A DNA stretch of 64,000 nucleotides from Xylaria sp. FL1777 (lineage: Eukaryota; Ascomycota; Sordariomycetes; Xylariales; Xylariaceae): positions 124,001 to 188,000 of the forward strand of contig MU400554.1 of NCBI GenBank assembly GCA_022578965.1. Reading direction: 5' to 3'. Positions 12,767 to 23,600 of this stretch are shown piece after piece. A program made the position numbers and the translations under genes. The notes beneath the pieces are model-generated. The model saw nothing but the letters and a program-made list of their open reading frames with translations. It ran no database searches and was not told the DNA's origin. Every line of letters begins with the position of its first letter. Positions within the stretch are counted from its first letter, which is position 1.

Positions 12767-13924
12767 ATGGGTTCGAACGATGTTCCTGTCGTGATAAATG
12801 CGCTCCGGCCAGAAATCGCCGAGAGACTCGACCCGACATACCTGGACATCTACAATCGCTTCCAAGGTGAGCAAAGCTCGGCGACACAGCGGCAGATATA
12901 TTCACTGCGAGAATAGGAGGATCTCACTCTTCTATCTATCCTAGCTCCTCGTCCCCGATGCGACCAGGTGCCGTATGAGACCTACAAGGCAGACAAGGAA
13001 GCCTACGGCTTCCCGGGCTCCGCGGTCGCCGGCCCCAGTCCCGACGTAGCCAGCAACACCATCTACCGCGTGCCCGTCTCGCACCCGGCCGGCGAGGTCG
13101 AGGTACAGGTCTACGTGCCGACGGCCGAGGCCATAGGTAGCGGCGGGCTCGCGAACCCCGAGGGACGCCTGCCGGCCCTCGTCAACTTCCACGGCGGAGG
13201 CTTCGTGATCGGCGACCTGAAGGCCGACGAGCCGCTCGTGCGCCAGCTCGCGCAGCGCGCCGGCTGCGTCGTCGTCAACGCCGACTACCGGACGGCGCCC
13301 GAGTTCCCGCACCCGACGTCGGCGCTCGACAGCTGGGATGTGCTGCGATGGGTCTTCGCGCACGCGGGCGAGCTGAACATCGACGGCTCCAGGGTCGCGG
13401 TGAGCGGGCTCTCGGCGGGCGGGTGCATCGCCGCGGTGCTGTCGATCCTCGCGAGGGACGAGCCCGCGCTGCCGCCGCTGAAGCTGCAGCTCCTCATCGT
13501 GCCGGTCGTCGACGTGCGGTACGTGCCGCTCGAAGGGTCGTGCGAGGGCGGGCCGTACGAGAGCTACGTCGACAACGAGTTCGCGCCCATGCTGCCGCTG
13601 GCGCGGCTCGTCTGGTTCTACAACTACTGGCTCGGGACGGGGCCCGAGAGGGAGGGGAGGGCGAGGGATTTCCGCGCGTCTCCCCTGCTCGCCGCGGCCC
13701 ATGGGAACCTGGCGCCTGCCTCCATCCGCGCCGCCGAGGTCGACCCCCTCGTCTCTGAGGCGAAGGCGTACCACGAGAAACTGCTCGCCGCGGGCACGCA
13801 GAGCAGGATTAAGATTTACAAGGGACAGGGACACACGTTCCCGCATTGGGATGGTTTGAACCCGGCCTCGAAGGAGTTTGTGGAGGATTGTATTAATGAC
13901 TTGAAGGAAGCATTTAAGCTGTGA
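12767..13924 (+). CDS. HSL-family alpha/beta hydrolase (esterase/lipase, fold-3)
   Basis: A serine hydrolase for ester or amide bonds. Two exons fit: 12767-12866 and 12945-13924 (359 residues), with GTGAGC donor and ATCCTAG acceptor joining codon G|CT. The oxyanion motif HGGGF is at about residues 116-120, the nucleophile elbow is G-L-S-A-G-G with Ser190, and the rest of the triad is Asp300 (EVDPLVSEA) and His330 (GQGHTFPHW). The usual elbow of this family is GDSAGG, so the Asp-to-Leu change is a variant. No signal peptide or membrane span is seen, so it is probably intracellular. Exon 2 is unusually rich in G and C at third positions compared with the IDO gene next door. It lies 0.9 kb downstream of IDO on the same strand; a kynurenine formamidase role is possible but unproven, since the HGGGF/GxSAGG pattern fits general HSL esterases better. 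Confidence 0.93.
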
Positions 13925-14766
13925 AGGATAATCCCGTGTACATGTGAGAGGACGAGACTTGGATCTGATGTTAAAGATTAGTGTTTAGGGCATTTAATAA
14001 ATAATGTTTCAGAAAGTCTTGCTGGTATTAAGGAGACATCACAAGCCTTGTGCTAAGCTGAGATATGTAGTATAAAAGTTGGGCCCCCTTTCTCTCCTTC
14101 CTCGTTTTGTTGTTGTATAATATCAGGGGCTGATCGGAGGCATAGAGCGGGATGGGGAGGTTAACGTCGTAAAACTGGCGCCGACATCAATGGAGGTAAT
14201 TACAACTTCAGATAATATTTTTCGGGGTTCATGGAAGTTTATTTGAGTCACACTTCCGCTTCTGTATTATACAGAACGGGTATTGGGCATACCACGTCGT
14301 AAAGACCTGGCTGACAGGAGCTATGTGATCGACTGATCCATTGTGTTCTTTACAATAAGGAGTATGACCATATTCTATGAGACAGCACATTGATATCATG
14401 ATCGCTTAGATTAGCGTCAGATGAATACGATACTTGACGGATTGGATTTCAAAATATACGCGGACTTCGTATCTGTGATGTACTTCGACTTCGTTCGAGA
14501 CCTGGCCTTGATAACCTATGTACAAGCTAGTGAGTATATTAACGTGTCTAATCTAAGTATCTAACGAACAGTGAGCGGAGTGCTCCTAGCTCAGAATTAG
14601 TGGCCCCCTATCTAGCAGGAACTAAATGAATATAGACTTTGACAGCTTGAGCTGGTGAAGATGAGGACCAAACCAACCCCTTGCCCCCCAACAACAAAAG
14701 AATAAGAAAATTAAGAGATCTATCTTCATCGATCTGCTTGGATTCATGCACGTTATAATATAAGCC
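13925..14766. other. Convergent intergenic region
   Basis: Lies between the 3' ends of the hydrolase (+) and the phosphofructo-2-kinase (-). No ORF with recognisable content. Moderately AT-rich, as expected for two 3' flanks. Confidence 0.6.
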
Positions 14767-15480
14767 TTAGCGACCAGACGTAAAAGGAATATCGCTGCTC
14801 GGCACTTGATTGAAGGTGCCCAGCTTCTCATCATACATGAATGGTCGGAACGAGATACCATACGGCTCCTTGAAAAAGCAGTCAGCGGTAATCCTTCTCT
14901 TCTCCCACGCGGGAAACCGGATTATAATACGGGACCAAGCGGAGAAGACTTACAATGTCAAAACAGTATATAGTGTCCCTAGGCATCTGGACCTCTCCAA
15001 GGCCGTCCCTCTGAATACCGAGGAAATAAGTGACGAGGATCCGCAAGACGGCCCGATGCGTAATCAACACCAGGTTATCCGTCGTCCTCTCGAGCTCGAC
15101 GATCAGAGGACGCAGCCTGACGATCAGGTCCACGTATCCCTCCCCGCCCAACCCCGGCCAGCGGTAATTGAGCTTGTCGCGCCTCCGCGCGGCGTACTCG
15201 TCCGGGTACTGCCTGGAGATCTCGTCGAAGGTCAAGCCGGTCATGACGCCGGCGTTCAAGTCGTCGAGCATCTTGGTGTGTGTCTGGTCGTACGTCTCGC
15301 TCGAGAACAACCTGCCCGTTTGCATGGCCTGCGGCCACGTCGACGTCCAGACGCAGAACTGGCGAACATAGGTCGTGAGCTACCCAGCTAACTAACTAAC
15401 TAACGTCTTATATATACGCTTCGTCACGCAGTCTGCCTATGACTTTGCGTGACTCTTGAAAAAAAAAAAAAAAAAAAAAG

Positions 15481-15512
<32 letters not shown>

Positions 15513-16506
15513 AAATAATACATACTTGAGATGGTTCTGGATTATGCCCAGATGCGGGCTCCGCATGCCAGCTGAGCCGCTGGTCCTCAATGAAGGACGC
15601 CAGAGCAGCAGCATACAGGTGTCCGCGCTCGCTGAGATCCGAGTACCGACCAATGCGGCCCTCTTTATCATCAAGACTCTCGCCGTTGCACGAGAGCCAG
15701 ATCTGGCGCCGCGCGAGGTTGAAGTTGAGGAGGTACTCGACGATCTGCGAGAGGATGTAGCCGCGGATGAGGTGCGTGTCCATCTTGCGCCCGGCGTCCG
15801 TCATCTGCACGAACGAGAGGCCCTGCGTCTCCTCGGCGAGCCCCAGCGGCTCGTACGCCTTCTCGTAGTGCGCGACGCGCAGCCGGAAGTCGGCGAGCGA
15901 GGCCTCCGGGTCTTTCCCCGCGTAGTCCGGGCCCGAGAGCTTGAGGCGGATGTTGGCCTCGCGCAGCGCCGCGTTCGAGCAGCGGCTCTCGAGGAACAAG
16001 ATCTTCAGCTCGTCCCTGTTGTTGCCATTGCTGTTGCTGTTGTTGTGGTTGTTGTTATGGTTGTTCTGCTGCCGCCTGCGGATGTGGCCCAGCACGAGCT
16101 GCCGGCGCGCGAGCGTGCTGTTGGTCGCGTCGAGGATCCCGATGTTGCCGCCCCCGCTGAACAGCCATTCGAGGAGCTCGTCGAGGGTGTTGATGGCGAG
16201 CTGGTCGCGCAGCGACACGCAGGCTGGGCTGGTGGGGTCGAAGAACGTCGCATCTGACGTCGACAGGGAGCGAGGCGCCGCCTCGGATTTGCTGCTTGCG
16301 GCCTCCCTGCGCCGATCACCTACGTTGAACACCCGTGTCTTGTGCTGCAGCCAGTTCAAGTATCTGGCCAACTTCTTGGCGACGTAACTTTTGCCGGTGG
16401 CTGGAAGGCCGACCATGACGATCACGAGCTTCCCGGTGTTATCATGATGTGGTGTGAAGCCGACAAGAGCCTCCGTAGAACTTCGCGGGCTCGTTGAAGC
16501 GGTCAT
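14767..16506 (-). CDS. 6-phosphofructo-2-kinase with degenerate bisphosphatase domain
   Basis: Makes fructose 2,6-bisphosphate from fructose 6-phosphate and ATP, the cytosolic signal that promotes glycolysis over gluconeogenesis. Three exons: 15526-16506, 14954-15358 and 14767-14898 (or to 14901, one codon longer), about 505 residues. The kinase half has the P-loop GLPATGKS (33-40), FNVG...RRE (60-68), LDATN (125-129) and SGPDY (191-195). An Asn-rich insert (about 146-163), coded by a GTT/ATT repeat, interrupts it. The C-terminal half aligns with fructose-2,6-bisphosphatase, but the catalytic RHG is C-N-G (273-275), the Arg of the WTS..KR segment is missing (WTSTWPQ), and the usual AGVCEE is AGVMTG. 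The second His (LITHRAV) remains. So it should act as kinase only, as known for yeast Pfk26/Pfk27-type enzymes. Intron 1 contains a poly-T and CT microsatellite. The last exon's acceptor is the least certain boundary. Confidence 0.92.
15459..15508. repeat. Poly-A followed by (GA)n microsatellite inside an intron
   Basis: About 21 A residues (15459-15479) followed by about 14 GA units to 15508 on the plus strand. On the coding strand this is CT repeat then T run within intron 1 of the phosphofructo-2-kinase gene, between donor and acceptor, where a pyrimidine-rich tract is tolerated. Confidence 0.9.
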
Positions 16507-18096
16507 CGCCGTGCTTTGTGAAATCTTGTATTGTCTGATTGATACAAGGCGCCCGGCCCATGGGGCGTGATACTTACTGTCCTTGACTCTTATAGTATTC
16601 AGTTATTCAGTTAGTTAGCGGAGGGTACACTGAAGGCTGTCTACCTCGTGTCTGCCTCGATTAGGCTCCCTCTGGCATCGGCCCTTTGATAAGGTGGCAA
16701 TCTCATGATAGGCTTCGCCATGGGCCAATGGCGGTTGGCAACATGCCATGTGCTCTCAACTCGGCGATTTGCGTCCCCTGGAAATCCGAGCGCCCGCTCC
16801 ACATGCCGATACCTCCGGGACAAAGCACGCTGAGTCTCATCCCCATTGTCGCTCTTAAAAGCTACTGATCATAGTACTAACTCTACCGATACGAACAATG
16901 TCGCATCGAGTCTTGAAGATGTCTTGTTTGCAGTTTAGCCTCGCAAAATGCGTAGATCGACATTATTATGTCTTACTGCAGAAAATACGGGTACCGGTAC
17001 CCCTTCAACCACGCCAGCGCTACATCTTAATTAGCCATTCAAAGGCTAGCACTAATCCGTTCAGCTAGGACTTAAATCATATGTTGTCAACTCTTTGTAG
17101 ATTTCCTCTGTACTCAGCCTACGACGTAAAGACCTTCCAGACATCTCTTCAGAGTCTCCTCTTATTTCCGGCCGTCGAGTCATCGCACACCGCCAAGTGG
17201 ATGTTCGAGGACGAGATCGAGATTGGAGGTGTATCTGCTGAGACATCTGACGTGGGCCGTCGACGCTGGATTAACAGGAGACACAAGATGATGCTGTATT
17301 TACAGACACCGCCACACAAGCCTGAGAACTGGTGCTCACCTCATCCATATCATTGCTGATTGATTCATGGCGAGGAGAAGACGAGAGAGAACACTTTCTG
17401 CATATGCATGCCATCGTCATTGATACTCGTACTCATGATGCTCTAGAGGTGGGTGGGTAAGTGAGTGAGTGATAGGATATCTAGTTTCATGTATCTGGGG
17501 CGACCAATTACACAAATGGCTTTGAAGTCTCAAGGTCACCATACCCAGGCTCACAATAAGTGTACCTATGTAGGAAAGGTGCACATTGGAGATCGAAAAG
17601 GACAGATCTAGCCGCATGTCAAATAATATTAAAGAGGAGAAAGGGTAGTCGAACTGAGGGGTGCTAGTAGACCAAGACAAGCGTACAGACCCAAATTTTT
17701 CAAATCCGATTAACTATCTAATAACCGGCATTATTACAGCAGTAAACAGTTGACTGGAAATCATACGGTACGCTGAACCGATTTAATTTATATGGATTTT
17801 GGTAGTGATTAGCAACAAAATCTTGTCCGAAGCTGATTGAGTAGAAACGCTTGGAATGGAAATATTGTTTTACATGAGAGAGTAGCACGAAACCTTGACC
17901 GTCATTGATCGAAAGACCTCTAGTTATGCTGTGGGTGATAGAATGTTAGCATAACCGGTATTGAAGGCCTAATAAAGGTGTAAAAGCCTTTCAGCTCGCA
18001 GGGCTCCCGTCTAGAATACCTCATGCCTAGTATAGGCATTAATTAGGTCCGTTGCTATTTGGATTATACCCCCATATGATATGCTCCATAATATTA

Positions 18097-18097
<1 letters not shown>
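16507..18097. other. Intergenic region, promoter side of the phosphofructo-2-kinase
   Basis: No gene I can support. The longest frames (about 92 codons near 17081-17359 on plus; about 87 codons near 17417-17680 on minus) lack motifs and conserved composition. The first part must hold the promoter of the minus-strand phosphofructo-2-kinase gene. Confidence 0.55.
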
Positions 18098-18148
<51 letters not shown>

Positions 18149-18285
18149 CGGGGGGCNNNNNNNNNNTTTTTAATAACTATTTGCATGTTTTTTTATTTAT
18201 TTTGTGCGTTTTTTTTTTTTTTTTACCCCCATTTTTTTTTTTAAAAAATATTATTTCCCCCCCCCCCCCCCCCCCCCCCCACCAT
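18098..18285. other. Assembly gap with flanking homopolymers (probable artefact)
   Basis: A G run of over 50 bases (18098-18155, with one C inside) is followed by ten N (18157-18166), then T- and A-rich low-complexity sequence, then a C run of 24 (18257-18280). A G run entering and a C run leaving an unresolved gap looks like a collapsed or poorly read contig join, not natural sequence. The stop codon of the next gene on the minus strand sits only 5 bases from the C run, so that gene's 3' end is suspect. Confidence 0.85.
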
Positions 18286-20603
18286 TTAAACCGCCAAATT
18301 AATATGATCAAATGCCTGCTTAAGTAGTGGAAACATGGATTGCCTATGTGCCTCAGTGATGAGGTCCTGCATTTCTTTAAGCCACTTCCCGTCTTCGAGG
18401 GCCTTTAGTCTTCTTAGCTGCTCCGGTGTTAGTTTACGCACAGCGGCGACATAAGTGCTGTCAAATTCGCGGGAACACTCGCGACATTCCTTTCCGACGG
18501 TGTGGTCAGCTTCGAGGGTCGCCGCCAGGATCTCCCGCATAACCGTAAGGATGTGCACGCGGTTGGCAAGCGTCACATGCTTATCCAGCGTACCACTCAG
18601 CTTCTTAAGCAGTTTTTGCAGTGTGATGGCAATCTCGTATCCGAAACTAGTCTGCCTGATCTCCGATTCTTTGTCATATTTCCCCGTGAAACCCAGATGT
18701 GTTTCTGCACGGTCTATCGCCCACGTGAAGTTGCAAGGCATCTCCTTTGGCTCGCCATCGATTGGCTCGATCGCCTTGGTGGCGTTTGGATCGACGGCAG
18801 GGGCTGCGGGCTTCACAGATACAATGGGGAGTGGTGGGGCTGCCGGGCTGCGTATGCCTTGCGGTTCTGGATTTGGTGCGGGAGCGGGAGCGGGAACAGG
18901 AACGGGAACGGGAACGGGAGCGGGAGCGGGAAGAGATGCTGGTGGGAGAAAGGCTGCTGGTGCTGGTATTGGCGGGGCCATGTGCAATTGGTTCTGTGGG
19001 GTCATGTTTGGGTTCCAATGTTGTCCGGCAGGATAGACAGGAGGTGGTGGTTGCTGAGGACCCATATACATTACCATTCTCGAACCTGCCGACGATCTGA
19101 ACTTGGAATTCGGTTGGCCGGCTGCGTTGCCCCGCTTACGTTTCTGCGGAATCGGCGGCATATTTGAGGGGATAGTGGTTGAAGCACCCACTGGAGCGAT
19201 TCCTGGAGAGCCTGTTGGAACGGTCAGTGGTGTGGTCGACGAAACAGACGGTTGGAGCAACTGGAATGGAAGTGAGCGTACGGCTGTTCAGCAGTTGAGG
19301 TTGATCGGGGGAACGCGGCACACGCGGGTAGTCAAGCGGGACTGGCGGATGCCAGGTAGTGGGGTTATTAACTCTGTCACTGTCCAAACGAAGCAAAGCT
19401 CGCGCAACGTCTATGTCACGGATGGCGGCATTGACCAACAAGTGGATGAACTCCTTTGGTGTTGTCTTGTAAGGGTCGAGATCGCCCAGAATGCGGTAGA
19501 AATGGTCGCGATTGACCTCTCGCAATGGATATGGCTCGAAAAGCGGCGGCGGTGACGGCGGCCGTAATGGCAGGGAATTGGGTGGAACTTGCCATTGTGG
19601 ATATTGCGGCTCTTGTCCTCGGTGACCGGGCGAGTAATGCGCATGAGGCGGATAGGACGCATGGGGTGGATAGGGATGATGTACAGTTAGGGTATGATGA
19701 GAAGGGTTCCAAGCGGCACCGCCCTAGACAGCAGTCTTGTTAGCCAAACGAGCCATTAGGGTAGTTCATGGAAAGAAAGAGGCTGATGAAGCCCCGAGAC
19801 AAAGTCGAGAGGCCGGAACGACATACGGAGGTTGATACTGGAAGAGGCTGTGGAGGCCCAGGTGGATCAGTTGCCGGGTAGGGTGGCCGGCGTTCTACAG
19901 GCGGTATGGTAGGTGGAGGACGAGCATAGGGTGATGTATGGGTCCGTTGCTGTTGTTGATGATGTTGTTGGTGGTGGTGTCGCGGTGGTTGGGGCGCTGG
20001 TTGCCATGACTGCGGTTGCGGTTGCGGCTGTGGCTGTGGTTGGGGTATAGGCACGGGTGCGGATGGGGATGTCGAGGTCGATGCCGGAGCGGATGTGGAT
20101 GTGGAAGTGGATGTAGCGGCGGACGTCGAAGTGGACGTGGATGTGGATGCCGATACCGCTGCTGCTGCCGCTGCCGCTGCCGTTGCCAATGCCGATGCCG
20201 ATGCGGGCGGGTTTGGTGTCGGGTTTGGTGTCGGTGGCATGTCGCCTGGCTGGAGTCGCGTCAGTGTCGCCGCTGGGGCTCCCGCTACCTGTTTTGCTGA
20301 CGCCCCTGCGATGGCCTGTCTCTTCGCCGGGGGTTCCTCTTCACTGGATCTCGATCTGGCTGGTGGTGTCGGCGTCATCGACATCGACATGGCCGTGGTC
20401 GTGGTTGTGGCCGTGGTTGTGGTTGTGGTCGTCGGGGGTGCTGTCGAGGCTGCTGTTGGTGTTGGCGTTGGTGTTGATGTTGGTGCTGTTGCTGCTGTTG
20501 TTGTTATCGCTGTTATCGCTGTTGTTGTCGCCGCTGGCGGCAGCACGCGCGCGGTGCTTCGCGCGGCTTCAGCTTGCGAACCGTCGGATGGCTGCCCCGT
20601 CAT
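18286..20603 (-). CDS. Uncharacterised low-complexity protein with nuclear signal and helical C-terminus
   Basis: Function not recognised. Exon 1 (19827-20603) codes Thr/Ala/Ser/Pro repeats (TPTPTPT, STSTST, QPQPQP) and a His/Gln-rich patch. Intron 19724-19826 has GTATGT, branch GGCTAAC and acceptor CTAG, and joins in phase 0 to exon 2 (from 19723), which codes a Pro/His/Tyr-rich stretch and then a structured segment, REVNRDHFYRILGDLDPYK, continuing about 50 residues. A second frame change between about 19390 and 19261 is needed to reach exon 3 (18286-19260). It is probably an intron ending at TTCCAG, but its donor is unclear, and a one-base sequence error is possible. Exon 3 has a basic nuclear-type signal PQKRKRG, Pro/Ala repeats, and a conserved-looking helical domain of about 140 residues with Cys pairs (KECRECS). 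Total near 700 residues. Probably nuclear; no enzyme motif. The 3' end abuts an assembly gap. Confidence 0.65.
19840..20560. repeat. Coding low-complexity triplet/hexamer repeats
   Basis: Runs of GTGGAT/GTCGAG-, GCTGCC-, GGTTGTGGTC- and GTTGCTGTTG-like units encode Ser-Thr, Ala, Thr and Gln/Pro tracts of the minus-strand gene. The same repeats keep all other frames open, which explains the many overlapping spurious ORFs here. Confidence 0.8.
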
Positions 20604-23600
20604 CGCATACCGTGTTCCAGTCAGCCAGCGACCAGACTACAAACTCCGGTCGTCGCGCTGGGGCTTGGATTCAATTGGCCACTGTACGTAGATGTTGGGG
20701 ACGCAGTAAGAAGAACCCTAGATTAGCTCAGAATTCTTCCTCTAAACGTATTCAAGATGTATACGTCGCGTCGGCCAATCGTAGCAGTAAATGAGTGCCC
20801 GGAAAGGTTAGTTTAGTCCACGTAGACCCAACAAGACCCAATCTTGAGATAAATAGTGGATGCTCATGTGGCCAAGCCACACAGGATTCAGATTCAGCCA
20901 CACATTGTGATTCCTCCAAAAGGCGGGGATTCTTACCTACACAGGTAAGGTAGGTACCGCTCAGAGAGTTACATATCGGTCCTTACCCTTACGAGCTGCT
21001 GAGGGCTACCATTAATGGCTCATTTCAGGAAACCACCGGCTCTCGTCTACGGGCAATGACGCAGCCTCGAAGGCGCTTTCTACCTGGCTAGAGTGTTGCC
21101 TGCCCTTTATCGCCCTCTTTTTTCAGAAGGGGGTAGGCAGGAGGGAGAACCGACAGTCGTCTTGCCACCAGCTCTATAATTACCTAAATGGAGATGAGGA
21201 TGAGGATGGTAAGTGCGGGTCATTGATGAATCTAAACCCGGGGCTGGGTGGACTATGGGTTTGCTGAGGGGGGCGAAATCGCTTACCTCACGAGGCGGCA
21301 CTCAACACATGAGCTGGAGTTAGAGCCAAATTTATTATTGTCCCTTCTCTCACCTTAAGTCGCGAGCTCTGCGTGATCTATAATGACGAATAGTGCTCCG
21401 CAATATAGCAGGAAGAATTGGAAACCTCAAGCCTTGCATGTCTCTCTCTCTCTCTCTATGTGTCTGTGTGGTGTTGTAAAGCAGACCTTATTGAAATCAT
21501 AATGGCAATCTCACATCCAAACTCCCACCTTTTACCCATCTTCTTAACCTACTCTCCTTTTTTTATACCCAGCTCCTTCGCCTTGGTAGACTACCTACTT
21601 ACTCACCTTTTTCAACAGGCACTCAAACACGCCACTCTCAACTGAATAGTCACTACTGCACAGCCTCTCCTACCTCCCTGGTGACATGCAAATGGGTACG
21701 AACCGGAGTAGTGCGTACTAATACAACCTAGAGCGAGGAATTGTCAGCCGAATATGTGAGCTATACATGATAGGATTACCGAATGTTTCTTTATTGTTAG
21801 ATTTATGGTTATGTATTAACTACGTGGTACTTCTTGTTCCATAGACGTAGCGCTGCCGTCGACTAGGGCGACCATCTAGTGTAATACACATCAGCAGTAT
21901 GAACCCAGTTAGGATGTCTCTGACCGTATTATAGTGTCGGCATGTCAGTGACTGTTTAAAGCCGATATCCTCTATATCTCTATTGATTGACGTTTGCCAG
22001 TTTGTGGCTTTGAGAATTCGAGTTCAACAAGGTGCACTATTCTATCCCGTCGACTAGGTTCCCTAAAAGATGATACGAAAGTTAAGTTTCTGTTAGAAAC
22101 TCATCCGTCAGGACGTAATATTAAATATTCAAGGCATTGACGGCATTGTAATACTGTGAATTTGAATATGAATGAAATAGAGATCACGGTGGTCAACTTC
22201 GTTATAACACTCAGGGGAAACGTAAAGAAATACGATAGATTAAGGACTAACTCAAGCATATGTAGAGCGGGCTATATCACCAGTTCGGAAGCTTGGTTAT
22301 AGAGATACGGTGTTGACTGACCATTTGCTAATATCTATCGTTAACAAGTGAGGTAAGCTCTTTATGAGCTTCAAGTCCACACACGAGTCCCGAGGGCCCT
22401 ATTCACCATTATGATGGCGAGCTGTATACCATCGCTACACAATAGAACCAGTGGTCTCCACCCCCAGTCTGGTTCAGATGCAAGAGAGAAAAATTGAAAA
22501 GAGAACAACTCTAGAAATTTTGTAGAGTCTTCACCTTTTGCCTCGCATATCTGCGTAGCATAGTAGTGTCCGTGTATTGCCCAGTGCGCTGCAACGACGT
22601 CCATCGACATCCACCATATCTAGAAATGGTGAAGGGTGCCACAATTGATCAAGTGTCAGACGAAGCTGTTGAAACAGCGGAAGACTAGTTGCTTTAAAGG
22701 AAAAGACGTCATTCAAGACGATCCATTTGCATCTATCTAATTAAACAGAAGTGCTCTCCTAGAGTTTCATGTAACCTCAAGTGGCTCAGCTTGAATCTCC
22801 TCTGTTGATGAGAAATTTGCTCATATAAAGAAGAGGGTGATAATGTCCGTGAATCAAAATAAATTTGCTGATAGGTAGACGGCATGGGTCAAACTTAACT
22901 CTTAGAGGCTCTAGCCAAGAGGCATATGAGGGGGTCCGGGTACTAAACATGTCGAGTGCCTTGGCAATAAATGACTATCAAATCCCTGCTTGGGTCGAAA
23001 CATAATAGTGCCAGTCTTGGAGTCTGATTGTGCTGGTTTTCAAGGACTCCCCGGCTGAGCAAACATGATTAAAGTAAACGTCCTGTCAGAGTATTCAATT
23101 ACTTGACCCCTGTACCATTTTGCATTAGCCCCTGATTCTATAATTAGTATTCTTGTCCATATTATCTACGTAGTATTATCTAGTATAACACTGGTATTTG
23201 CCATGGTCAGTACTCTCTGATCATTGTATAAAGCACTCTGCTATTTGGCTGCATGCGATTATGCTAGTAATATATTGGCTATGGGTAATTTTATGAGATG
23301 TTCATTAAATGTTATTAAGAGACGATACAACAGCCCGTTATCAACACATCACCTGATATCTGTCAGATTTATTACTAGGCCAAAAGATTATCGTGACTGG
23401 TCAATTGTTGGACATTTCTGGACTACTCCTTATATCCCACAGTATCTCCCTTGCCTGTTGAAAGCGTACTAAGAATAAGGATATGAGAAATCCCTTCCAC
23501 CTCCCCTCCCACCTCCCCTCCCAACAACCCTTTACGAAACTCATCTTATAAATAAGACTATACATGAAAATATGTCTTAATATACCATATACAATCCCCT

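Noticed and set aside
12941..13846. 301-codon open frame on the minus strand opposite the alpha/beta hydrolase
   Set aside because: It is the antisense shadow of a G/C-rich exon, Arg/Asp/Val-rich without motifs; the plus-strand frame has the complete catalytic triad.
15508..16257. 249-codon plus-strand frame opposite the phosphofructo-2-kinase
   Set aside because: Antisense shadow with Val/Glu/Arg bias and no motif; the minus strand codes recognisable kinase motifs.
20016..20794. Plus-strand frames of 94 to 217 codons opposite the low-complexity gene
   Set aside because: All arise from repeat units open in every frame. The minus strand is chosen because it joins by a consensus intron to structured downstream exons.
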